In this document: piece after piece, positions 46,799 to 58,800 of the stretch
How positions within the stretch are numbered: position 1 is the stretch's first letter
How the letters are laid out: the number at the start of each line of letters is the position of its first letter
Assembly (NCBI RefSeq): GCF_014805685.1
Contig: NC_060885.1
Coordinates: 6,218,632-6,282,631 of the forward strand
Direction: 5' to 3'
DNA from: Silurus meridionalis
Lineage: Eukaryota; Chordata; Actinopteri; Siluriformes; Siluridae
Length of the DNA: 64,000 bases
Notes under the pieces: model-generated
What the model was told of the DNA's origin: nothing
Seen by the model: only the letters and a program-made list of their open reading frames with translations
The model's database searches: none
Made by a program: the position numbers and the translations under genes

Positions 46799-49746
46799 CT
46801 AAATTTTCTGTAAATAAAGTTGGACCCTGCGATACTCAAAACTCCTTAGAGATCATGATTATGATTACTAAATTTATATACATTTTATGACAAATAATTT
46901 TTAACAATATTAGATTGTTTTTGCCATGTGAAAGTTTTCATTATTGTAATATGTTGGTGGTGGGTGTTAAAATATATAATTACTAGAAAAACCCAATTTC
47001 TATTTGAAACCAAATTCTTCGACTGATATTTATCAATTGAATTAAGCCCATGCAATGCTCACCAGGTTTTCCCAAATGCCCATAGATAGTATAAGCCTTG
47101 CTAAAAGTCTACTTTGCTGTTTTCTTGAGCCAAAAATACAAGACAAAACATGTTTACACTGTTCCACCCACTAGCATTTAAGTCATCCATAATGTCTCTT
47201 ACCTTGATCCCAGTTTGCACTAGTTTGTGGATGTCCAGGTACGGCTCTTTAAGAAGCTCCATATCATGAGTGAGGATGCGGACAAAGCCTTCCTTCTCCA
47301 CGATGAAGAGGCGCTGTGATCCATCCCCACAATGCACCACGGCCACGGGCTGCCGTAGCCCACTCAAGATCTCCTGAGCACAGTAGCAGTTGTGCTTATG
47401 CTTCCTGTTAATGAGAGCAGCTCGGTCAGATCATTAGAAATAACTTTTACACCTCTTGTTTAACAATTTAGTGTTTAGACAGTGAAAAATCTGTTACAGA
47501 GCCTGTGGAAAGTTGGGAAACACCTAGTCTTTTATGGTTTTGGAGACACATGAATGTTATTTTTGTTTATATGCAACAGACTAGGTAAAATTCCAAAATA
47601 AACAAGAATTGGACAATGAATGATGGAGAAACTTTTTTGGACAAATGAGTCCAAATGGGCCATTTTGCCTCAAACAGAAGAGTGGAAGATGAAGAACAGG
47701 AGAGATGTTAGCAGACTGCCCATCCTCACTGTCAAACATGAAGGTGAAAGCTTAATGGTTGGGTTTGTTCCAAGCAGGAAAGGTTGGAGACTTATTCCAG
47801 GTGTAAGGAATACTGAACCAACATGGCTGCCATTTCATACTTCAATACCATACAATAAAAGCCTCTTGACTTGACTTGACCATGCAATTCTGCCTGGATT
47901 GCGGCTCATTGGCCAACTTTACCATAACACAAGACATTGACCATACGTCTATATGACCATACGTGAAGTGTTGTCTATTTTGGATAACACTTCAGGATTC
48001 TGTAATCTTATAAAACTGCTTTGGGATGAACTGGTTTGCAAGGCTAGATAGAAATATCCAACTAGCAAAGAACATTTTTGGCAGGTTTTCCAAGAGGCAT
48101 GGCTAAGTGTTTCAGCTAAATGTTTGGAGAAACAAGCTGTCTGAATGCCAAGAGTGTGTGAAGCTTTTATTCATGATAAGGGAGGATTTGTCAATGAAAA
48201 TAAAGTTTATCATTTTTACATTTATATATTTGTTTGGTCAAAGTAAATCTTCATACCTTAAAATGACCTAGTTTGGTGCATATAAACAAATAAAGATTTT
48301 CAAATTTATAAAACAGAAGTAAACAGAAGTTTACTTCAGGTGAAGAAACTGTTATGATGTGAAGAATTTGTTCTATCAACCATACATTAGATCAGATTTG
48401 GTTAGAATAACAGGCGAAATAAACTTCTGTGTCTGGAAAATCAAAACATTTTGGATATGACAAATTGAAATTTTGTCTTATGCAAGTTGTAAAACAATTA
48501 TTATGAAACATGGGTATGGATTTTTTAAACAGTAATTTACTTTGTGCAGGGTTCATGAACTGCACAAATGAGCAATAATTTTACGGGATGGATCAAAGTG
48601 TACTAAATAAGTGAAAACTAAATTAACATTAAAAAACTAAATTTGTTACCATATCAATGAATATCAACGAATACCAATGAATACATTAACATGTGTTCAA
48701 ACAGTTGAGGTCTTTAGGCTGAACCATTTTTCAAAAGACAGACCCTGTTTGTTGGTGCTCCTCTGATTCTATCAGCTGAGATAGCTGCTTTTAGAGACCG
48801 TCCCACACCATGTCTTTTCACATAAGCTTCAAAGCCCACTGGTCCAGATCAGAGCAGGAGCAGTATAAGCACTTTCTTTGTGCCCTTAATGCTGGCTAAA
48901 CCAGCACTAGACAAACAAACGTGGCTCGGCCATGGGAAGGAGGGGGCATCAAGCCAGGCTGAAAGCACAAGCGGGAATATTTTTACATGTAGGCTCATTC
49001 ATGCATGGTGGGACATCAGTGACCTCTGGTCTTATCCGGGAAAGCAGGAGAGATGGATCTGATAAGGGTTGATGAATACAATTTTCAAAATCATCAATTT
49101 GAAATTAACTGCTGCAGAATTGCTACAAAAACTGTCTGGAACTTTAAATATCCGGGATTGCTCTCATTAAGGAAACAAACCTATAAATCAATAAAATCTA
49201 ACTGTCCTTTTATACATACCTGTTGGTTACTTCTATTCTTTCATCACCCAGGTAGTTGGAGTCCTGCCCACGCAGTAGCTTTCGGTGAAAATCGGGAAAG
49301 CATAGGCCCCCATTCCTCCGCCCGTAGTACTGGCAGAATTCGTCTACATCGGCTTGGAAGAGCTCTGCCAAACACAGACAGACAACCGTGCTCAGCCTGA
49401 AACAGACACCACGCGAGTCTTGGAGGATGATGTCATCACCTCCAAGACCAGCAGAATCCCCTGTAGTTAAAGCTGTTCCCCAGGCAAGCACACAGTTCGA
49501 GACGTCTCACCACAGGCTCAAGCTAAATCCCATCTGTGGTTCTAGTGCGATTTTTTTGGACATGGAGATGCACACTTTAGCATTTAGAACAACTTACTGT
49601 AACATTTGTTTCGTGAACCTCAAATCCGCAACAATGGGTGAGACCATGGTAAGTGTACCACTGATATTGCAATTACAAATACAATAAAGTTAAAAAAGTG
49701 TCCTTTACCAAACAAACTAATATGCAAGCAATGTGTAAAAGAAATC

Positions 49747-49810
<64 letters not shown>

Positions 49811-52800
49811 GAATAATAAAAAATAATAAAATATATATTTTTTAAATAAAATATAAATATATATATTTAATTTAATTTTAATGTCTAATAACATTTACAC
49901 AACCCCGCTTCAGGCCATGGAATATTTGAAATATTCCTCCAAAATCATTCTACAGGAGGTTTTGTCTGAATTTCTGCAAGATCATGGAAAGAGGAAAAGT
50001 AGGTTACAAAAATATTGTGCTATTGACTCACTTTGAAAATGAATTAAAAATAAAGTTTGTATTCTATTAGCATGGATGATACCTGCATGTGTTTGTGTGG
50101 CTTATTAGATGCTAAAGATGTGTTACTTTCCACCCTGTTACTCAGAGAAGAGACAGAATGCAGCTGTCTTCAGGACAAAAACCACATACAATGGGTTTTT
50201 TTTTCAGAAGGAGAAAATGCTTGTTTCTTTAAGGTTAAAAGTCATAAAAATAAAGTTTAATTACACCACAATCCTGGAATCGTCCAACTATCACCACATA
50301 CAGCAGAGAGATATTACACACTTCATTTAGACATATGTGGAGGGTCTAAACAAAAGTGAGCATGTCAAACTCAAACTTGTCAAACATTCAGTCTGAAGCA
50401 CATTTTTCATCTGGAACATGTCAGTCAAATTCGAAGAAATGATAAATGAACACCGAAATTTGATTGATTGTGCTGCGCAGATTAGCTGTTGCTTGCTTGC
50501 TATCACGGGAAACACACTGATTTATTTCTCGATTAACAGCCAAAATGAATCTCTAAGGATCAGAAAAGCCCACAACACGCAGAAACTTAGAAAGTGGGAA
50601 TTCTAAAACCTAATCGTGGCCTACTTGGTAAGGCTTTACAGTGGTCTTTGTAAGATTATAAGTTGTTAACAGCTCCATGGCGACCTAAAAAAACAAATTT
50701 CCTCTTAAACTAAAGCCTCGCTGAGAGGAGCGTCTGCTGGGGAGGGCAAAACAAACATAAACACGCTCCCCTCCTTACTTTCATCTTCTCCCTTTGCGCG
50801 CCTGAGGAGTGTGTGTTTGTGTGTATGCGCTGGTGCTGGTGCTGGGGGTGACCACACCAACAACTGAGGTGATAGGATATCCCTAAACATCTAAACAAAA
50901 CAGGGAGATCAAAGACACACGCACATACACACTCAGCCATGCCACCCACGTGCAAGTGGTTATCTTGGGCCTGCTAGCGCGAGTGCTGGGTCACAGCAGT
51001 GCGACGGAGTGAGGCAAAGCCATAATTGCCTTTACTACCTAGTCTGGAAGTGGACTGGGGTGTCTGTAGTGCTGAAGGGTCGATAAGAAGCCTGTAAAAG
51101 TTACCGTTTGTAGGCTATGAAACCTCTCCCGAAGTGGATCAGTGCTAATTCATGACCTTTTGTGGATGAGAGCATTGATGAATAGGGACATCTATACAGG
51201 CAAATCCAGAGGTTCTTGCTGTATGTGTGTGTTTTCTGTGATATCTATCCAGCATATATTTCTGGCTATAATATATCCATTACTACCCTATCAGTCGTAT
51301 CCTGTGTCAAAGTCGCTTTAGATAACAACATTAACAATACAGCAACACACAAGTGTGTAAAATGTAGATATATGGAAGAAAACCATGTCCCATAGGACTG
51401 ACTGGTTGACCAGCTGCTTCTATTCAATATCTTCATATTTATCCATTAAAAATCTGTAATATTGTAATATAAAGTCAATCCATATGGGTCAATCTAACAG
51501 CTCACAGACTGTTGCCTATAACATGGCCTGTAGGATTTAACATTCATTTCCTGGATATGTTGGAAAAAGTCATTAGGATCCAGACGTAGACCTAAATGAA
51601 CATGAAGCTCATTTAGTATACATTTTGCACAATCCAGACTTCCAGACTCTTCTCAGGTTGGTGTAGGATTGAGCTAAATCAATAGCATTCATTAGGTTTT
51701 TAACATGTGACAATGATTAACCAAGTAATTTTACGACCACTAAAATTTGAATTGAATTGAATTGAAGTTAAGAAGGAAAATTGTTACTTACAATAATATT
51801 AACAGTATTGTGTGATATTGGCAGTAAGAATATTATACATGGCAATACATGTATATAATAACTATCTAAAATTTTCATTTAGTTATTTTTCTATTTAGAG
51901 AGAGAATGTTTATAATTAATTTTAGATTTGCAATCTTTGTGCCTTATTAACTTAAAAACAGAAGGGAAAAAAAGTTTTCTGGCTAGCATGCTTGATAACA
52001 GAAAACTGGATAACTGTTTTTGTGGACGTTTCCACAATATTCAAACAAGCGATATTTATGATATTCATTTGCAAATTAACAATTGTAAATATTTGCGACT
52101 ATTGTTGGTATTAAAGGGCAAAAATACTACAGTATGTGCTATTATTGAAAAACAATTGTCATTTTAGCTTACATAAAGATTTGCAGAATTGCTTTATAAA
52201 ACATGCAGTTAATGAAAAAAAATATTATTCTCGTACATCGATATCACACCACCCCAATCCTTTATTATCTTCCTATACTATCATGCCTATCATACTATCA
52301 TGATCTTTATGATACTGCTATATAATCAGCATGGTGGAAAAGGGAGTATAGAGTTTTTCTTTTCATTTCAGTCTCGTATGTATAAGAAATTGCAGAAGGA
52401 AAAAATACCCAGATTATAGAAATGTTCACTTAAAAATAAATTATATGTACTTGAAGAAAAAAAAAACCTGTTCTAATTTGAGCCATTTATGATGAACAAC
52501 TTGCCTAAGCATATGGCAAAATTACTATGTGGCCACACACTGTCTGAGCGTCCACACAGTACAGCCCAGTTTTATTGTACTCTGCTCTGAGAGCGAGACT
52601 GTCCACATCGCCGCTTCTATGGTTATACTTCCATCTGGTTATCTTCCAGAGCAACCTGGGTGGCCACCCAAAGTACTTGACATCTTGATGCACTTCAGCA
52701 GTTTTACATATACACAACCTTTGTAGAAAAATAAATGTGTCATTCGTCACCACATATGCTGATTTTGAAAGAGAACAAGAGGGGAGGAGGGAGGAAGAAG

Positions 52801-55800
52801 TCGAGGAGGAGAGCTGAGGTTTGTGGACTTCTGGTCTTTAGTCTGCGGCGCTTTTAGACTGGGTCTTTTACCGCAACGTTTTTTTTTTGTCGATCGTTTT
52901 CAGTACGCTTGACCAACGAAGTGTTCAGGATGACTGATTTGTTTGTGAATAAGTGTGCATAAGTGTGCATGTGTGTGGCCTGCTTGCATATCAGCCCCCT
53001 GTCTAATCTACATACCATCCCATCTGATGGAATGTGCCAAGCAGTGACAGTTGTGGCCCTGCATGGTGACACACCCAGGCAAACACAGGAAGTTTGTTCG
53101 TAATGCCATTCATGCTATGGAGAAATTAACATAAACCCTGCGGCTGCTGTTTAACGGTGTTTAAACGGTGCGATTTTCTCGATTGCTTTTTCACGTTCTT
53201 GAACGCACCGGCAGGAAAAACAAACTGCTGAAGCAGACGGCTGTCTTAAAAACAGCTGGTATTTTCAGCCGCATCGTGTACTAGGGCAAGGTGTCAGGGT
53301 CAGCCTTGTCTAGACCTTAGTCATGCTCGTGCACCCAGGCTCCACTGACATAAACACAGACGCTTGCCAGGAATAAGAAAAAAAGGAACTTGTCATTAAA
53401 CCAATCGTTCGCATCTATTGTTGGGCTTTGTTTGGGTTTGTGTGTATGTTTGTGTGTCTGTGTGTGTGTCCACTCATGGCTGCTGAGGTGTGTCTGACAG
53501 CTGCGACATGACAGCGTGTGAGAACACCACTTGTGATTTGACTTTATGGCCGAAGTTTGCTGTGCTAACACTGTAGACTGATGCTAGATTTTGTACCATA
53601 ATATACAAGTAGCATGAATCCAAGAGGATTTTGCTGTGTTTTAGACCGTACCAAAATAATTTTAAAAAAGCTGAAATATTTTAACATTCACATAATCCTT
53701 TCACTGAAAGGACAGAAAGGCAATGCTCGAGCGGCTTATAGAACCTTTCCAAGGCATCTCGTGGAATGGCATTGTGAGGAGAAACAAGACAAGTGGTACG
53801 TCCTGGATGCCAGTACTAATCAGTCGGCTTTGTTAGGGTTTGGCAGTAGCCCTACAGCACCATATTTATGTGTGTGACCCATAAACAGTGGCCGCCTCTA
53901 TGGAATAAGGCAATACCTTTTCGCACAGTGTCTTTGCGTAGCATCTGTGGAATGATAATCCTTGTATTCTAACCTTTGCTGGGATTGTATTCAAACATTT
54001 GGAAAGGGTTTGGCTCTGACGTCTTGTTTTTTGGCTTGAGGCGAAGCATGCATGCTGTAAACGACCATGCGCTCACCGAGCCTAGGAGTTGTATTATACA
54101 GTGAAAAGACCTTCGGAATAAACACGGTATTGGACGTTTGCTGAAACGTTGTTGAACATACAGTGTAAGCTAAGCCATTTCTGTTACAACATTCGGTTCA
54201 TTTTTGTTTGGGAACAAATTAGAGTGCAGTGCAATTCCACACTGCCATTTAAGGTTTGCAAGCGTTGGTCTTATAAACAGCTCTGAAGCATCAAATATGG
54301 GTTTCTGGTTAAATTTCTTTTTTGTGTCAGTTTGTGTTACCTGGTATGTGTCCCCTACAGGTGTAGTAGAACTCTTGGCAGTAGTCCAGGCAAAGACGTG
54401 GCAGGTCTGGTTCACGGTGCCGTGCCGGCTCTTGTTCGGATAAGTGGAAGAGCATCTGGGCATTTGGTGAGCATCGGGCACACTTGATCTCCTCCAGCAG
54501 TCTGGAACACTCCGTGTTATTGGAGGAAAATATCTGAGAAGATCAGGTGACCAGTATTAATGCATCAACATTTTAGATTTCGCAAAAGATTATTGATAAA
54601 AAAAGCGTTTGGATGGCATACTATGGGGTGTCTTGAAAGGCTTTTGGATGATGGGATTTGGAGTGAATCTGATTGACTTTGGGGTGTGTCTACCTGGTTG
54701 TAGACACTTATAGGAAATGAGTGAGTCTTGTTGACATTGTTTACTCATTAGTGTTTGGTGTCATTGGGATAAGGTTCTGGTTTTTGGAATCTTACTGGCT
54801 TTAGGGGTGATTGGGTCTGATTGGCATTGTGAAAATCCTCAGTTTGGTTGGCACTGTAATAATCCTTACTAGTTTGCTCGCTTTTTGTGGACGATAAGTA
54901 TGTGACTGCAGAATATTCTGACTTAAACTAGGAACTGTGCTGAGTCTAGTAATCTCATTGGTATTGAGGTGAGCCTGGATGTTATTGGGATAAGGCTCTG
55001 GCTTTTGACTCTCTCTGGCTTCGGTATTAGTCCCCTGACTTTTTGAATCTTTCTGCTTTTGGGGAGTCAAATTCTATTGTAAAAAGCCTGATTGGAGTAT
55101 ATTTACAATTGTGTTGATTGACATTTGTTGATTTAGTTTTTACAGTTTTTTAAGGCTTTGAGGTCAGTTTGATAGGCCAAGTGGTTTACAGCAGAATAAA
55201 ACATATATTTGATGGACACATCTTTAAAAAACATGCTTTAATATTCACAAAGATTCCTGAGCCACTTGATAGAACTAATTCACCTTCGATCTTTATTTCA
55301 TAGATTCTGACAAACAATCGAAATCAGTTCGATCTAAACTTGCACATCACATAGTGCATTCCATGCTAAAAAAAGAACCCAGCAAGGCAAAATGGAAAAC
55401 AAAACAAAACAAATGCATTCTGAGTTCTTTTAAGTCAAGCAAACAAATGCAAACAAATAGATTGGGGCCGAGAAAATTAGCAGGCTTATTTACGTAACAA
55501 ATTAGCTGTAATAAAACAACAGTGTAATGGGCCTCTGCTCCACAGGCGTGCGCCTGTGGCCCAGCAGCAGCCGCCTGGTACCACTCGCCTGCTCTGTGTG
55601 AGGTCTGTGTGTAAACACCAATTTAGAGATAGACAGGCACATCATTTCACCGCTGGGATCAACAAATTATCAGTCTGTCCAAGTCAATTAAAGCTGTGGC
55701 CCCCAGCCTTTTAAACAGGAACCTACAGCCACAAAAGTTGGGGTTTTTAACTTTAGAATTAAATCTATAATTAAGCCAAATTGAGCACTGAAAGACATTT

Positions 55801-58800
55801 AAGTGGTTGGCGGTTACAGAAGTAAGAAAATACAGCGATGAAAATGTCTATGTAAAATCCTACAATTCTAGGCTTGCACCGAAGCAAGTCAATGAAGATG
55901 AAGATGCCAGGAAATGAAGCTAAACGCATTCAGATCCTCCAAACATCTCAAGCTCCTCTCCTGTCCTGTTTTAGAGCTTTTTCTTAGTTTCTCCAGCACA
56001 TCAAGGACCAGTTCTCCTGCACTAAACTGCCTATTGATTTAGTGAGCCATGGACTGGCACATGGTCCTTGGAGAGGAGCATTTGTGCGCTCTCAAGCATG
56101 CCCAGTGCCCATATGCTGTTGGGATAGGCTCCAGTAATGGCATCACCCGTACCACAAACAAGAGCACCTTTGTTTGTTGGGGTAGGGAAAAAAAAACACC
56201 TACATGTGCTCTAAAATTTTAAAGCATTTCCTCAAATAGGGTGAACAAGCATCAGTGAAAGTAATGCAGATTTCAGCCTTTTTAAGTCAGACATCATTCC
56301 CTGACAAGTTCCTTCATGAATATATTGCTTCCATTACTTAACAAGAACGATGGCCAAGTCATACAACAAGGTAAACATGAATAGCCATGTTTTAAATGAC
56401 CCATTAAACAAACACTGAACATGGAATAAACTTGTTTTAAAACTTCCCTCGATCCAATTGCACTTTGAAAAGTTCTGTTCGGTGCATATCCCAGGACTGG
56501 TTTTCCTTCAATAAATGTTGCTTAGGCTTTGTATTATCATTGCCATCATATGTTTTTTTTTTCATTCATCAGCCATTGCAGCTGCTGAGGTTACTTATTA
56601 AGATCTGCCCTCAATTCCCTTTGTCAGTGAGATTACCAGAACAAACATATAAACACACAAAGACACACTTGAAAACAATTGCTTGTCATTCATCCTTAAA
56701 CAATGGAGGCCGCCAAAGTCCCACAAGGCCACACGGTAAGAGGCAACCAGGAGGCCAAGGAGTCACATTACGTCATAGAGAGGTCCAGAGGGTGTAAATA
56801 TGGAGTTTTCTTCTTTACTAAACCAGCACCACACATGATGCGCAGATCTAAACAGAGTCTTTTAGTGGGACATCACATAAACCTGGCTATTTTTGTTTTT
56901 TACTATCTGGTTCTCTGAAGGAGCCAGAACTCTGGCGGGTGTTTAAAGGCTTAAGCCAAACACTTTTGGTCCCTCGGGGAGAATAGGTGTAAGTTAGCGA
57001 GGGGGGTGGGGGAGCAGGGCAAACGCTCTCCCCACGGCATTAACACTTGGCCAGGGCCAAGCACTCGAGAGAGTGATGTTCTCCAGCTCCAGCCATTAGT
57101 GAAACTAACAAACACAATGGTGTTGTTGTTATTCTTTTGCCATCGGCTCAAAAGACTCCGTGTGTGGGCAGTGTAGCGTGGAGGAGGAGATGTCCACTCC
57201 CTGTTTTTGTTCCATTCAGAACCACTCTTATTTGCATGACTTGAGCAAATGAAATGATGCAATATGGCTTTTTTTCTACTAAAGTGTAATGCCACCCAGC
57301 CACATGGGCTGCTCGAACCGAGGGCTTTTACATGAGAAAGGGGGCACCTTTTGCTTTTTTTTTTTTTTGCTGTGAATTCACTATAGAATCACAAACCTTG
57401 GTTTTAATTTGTTCCATGGTTGAATTTAAGCATGTAGCCAATCAGTTTGCCAGTGCAGAAGACCAGGCAATTAAACACTAAATCTGCATTCAAATAGAAA
57501 CTTGTGTGCGGGAAATCATAAGGTGTTTACACGTGATTTGTTCAGGTGGTGGTTGAAGGATAATAGTTAATCATAGAGAATTACTGGACCGGACAGGTAC
57601 ACACTATAGAGATTGGGTGCATGCATAAAAAATGCCAAATAATCACAAACATTTACAAAATGATGCATGAAACCAATAGGAAACTGCTGTGAAATTATTA
57701 ATCGTACGAACCTTGCAGAAGTACAGTTGATGACTTAAACATGCTTTTTGGTGAGGTGGGACTATTTCATGAGTTTTTTTAGACCCACCTTGACATGTTG
57801 CAAAGCTTATGAGTGCTCCGCTTTTAAGTACAATATGCATGAACATGTATTAATTGAAACCAAAAAAGGTTTTTAGGATGCTTTCAGTAATGTAAAACTT
57901 TTTTAGGATGCTTTCAGGATGCATTTCAAGTGCATTCATAACGTGATTAGATTTATTTTTATGTAAAAGTTGTAAAGGTTAGGGTTTGGGTTAACGAGTA
58001 GGGTTAGAGGTTAATCTATCTCCATTTTTATACTTAGAGCTCATTTTATGTTTATACAGCATCAATTAGGGTTTACCAGGAAACATTTAACTAGATAAGC
58101 GGTAGCTTAGTATTTACAGGGTTTTGGGTTACTGATCAGAAAGTCTGGGGTTCAAATCTCGGTATCACTAAATTCAGTAACACTAAATCACTAAAAAGAA
58201 AATTCAACCAAGCCACTCTTGGGCCCTTGAGCAAGGCCCTTAACTCCACTCTGCTGCAAAAAAAAAACCCGTTAATTAGCAGATGCCCTTATTTAAAGTG
58301 ACTTACAATTATCTCATTCATACAATTTAAAAGTTTAGGGAATTGGTCAAGGGCCCACGAGTGACAGCTCAAAGGTGGTGGGATTTAAACTTACAACCTT
58401 CTGATCAGAACCACTGAGCGACCAGGTAGGTGTATAAAAACAGGATTACACTTTGTTTTGACTAGAGAGCACGAGCATGACGTGAGGGTAAAAACAAGCA
58501 TGCATGAGCCGTGTGTGCGTGTGGGTTACCGTGGGGTCTGTTCGGTGCGGGACTCTGCGGGTCGGGCAGCACGAGGCGCGCGGGTAGAGCGCGGAGCACA
58601 CGTCCCCGTCGCCGCCGCCGCCACTACCACCCCCGCCGGCGGCCACTTTGCGCTCCTTCTTCTTCAGGCGCCTCGGCAGACTTCCGTCGTAGCATCTCCG
58701 CCTGCGCGGACTCAGCTCGCCCTTATCGCCCCACTTGGCGTCCGCGCACTCCCACAGGTCGGTGGCGGCGATCAACAGTATCAGCACAAACTTCAGATGC

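Larger units (their letters stand above)
41745..47202 (-). other. hhip intron 4 (5.5 kb)
   Basis: Mostly unique. Noted within it: a candidate regulatory block at 42,060-42,560, a GLI-like GAACACCCA at 45,313-45,321 and a (TA)n tract at 46,730-46,796. No transposon of size was recognised. Confidence 0.7.
49365..54340 (-). other. hhip intron 2 (5.0 kb)
   Basis: Contains a (TAA)n tract (49,746-49,807) and mostly unique DNA. 52,500-52,760 and 53,100-53,330 are less AT-rich. No gene or intact transposon seen. Confidence 0.7.
54534..58529 (-). other. hhip intron 1 (4.0 kb)
   Basis: Contains GC-richer unique blocks (55,440-55,740 and 56,700-57,250), two SINEs in inverted orientation (58,085-58,430) and a short direct repeat TTTTAGGATGCTTTCAG (about 57,871 and 57,902). 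Confidence 0.75.

Noticed and set aside
57976..58015. TTAGGG-like motifs suggesting an interstitial telomere repeat
   Set aside because: Only a few scattered, imperfect units.
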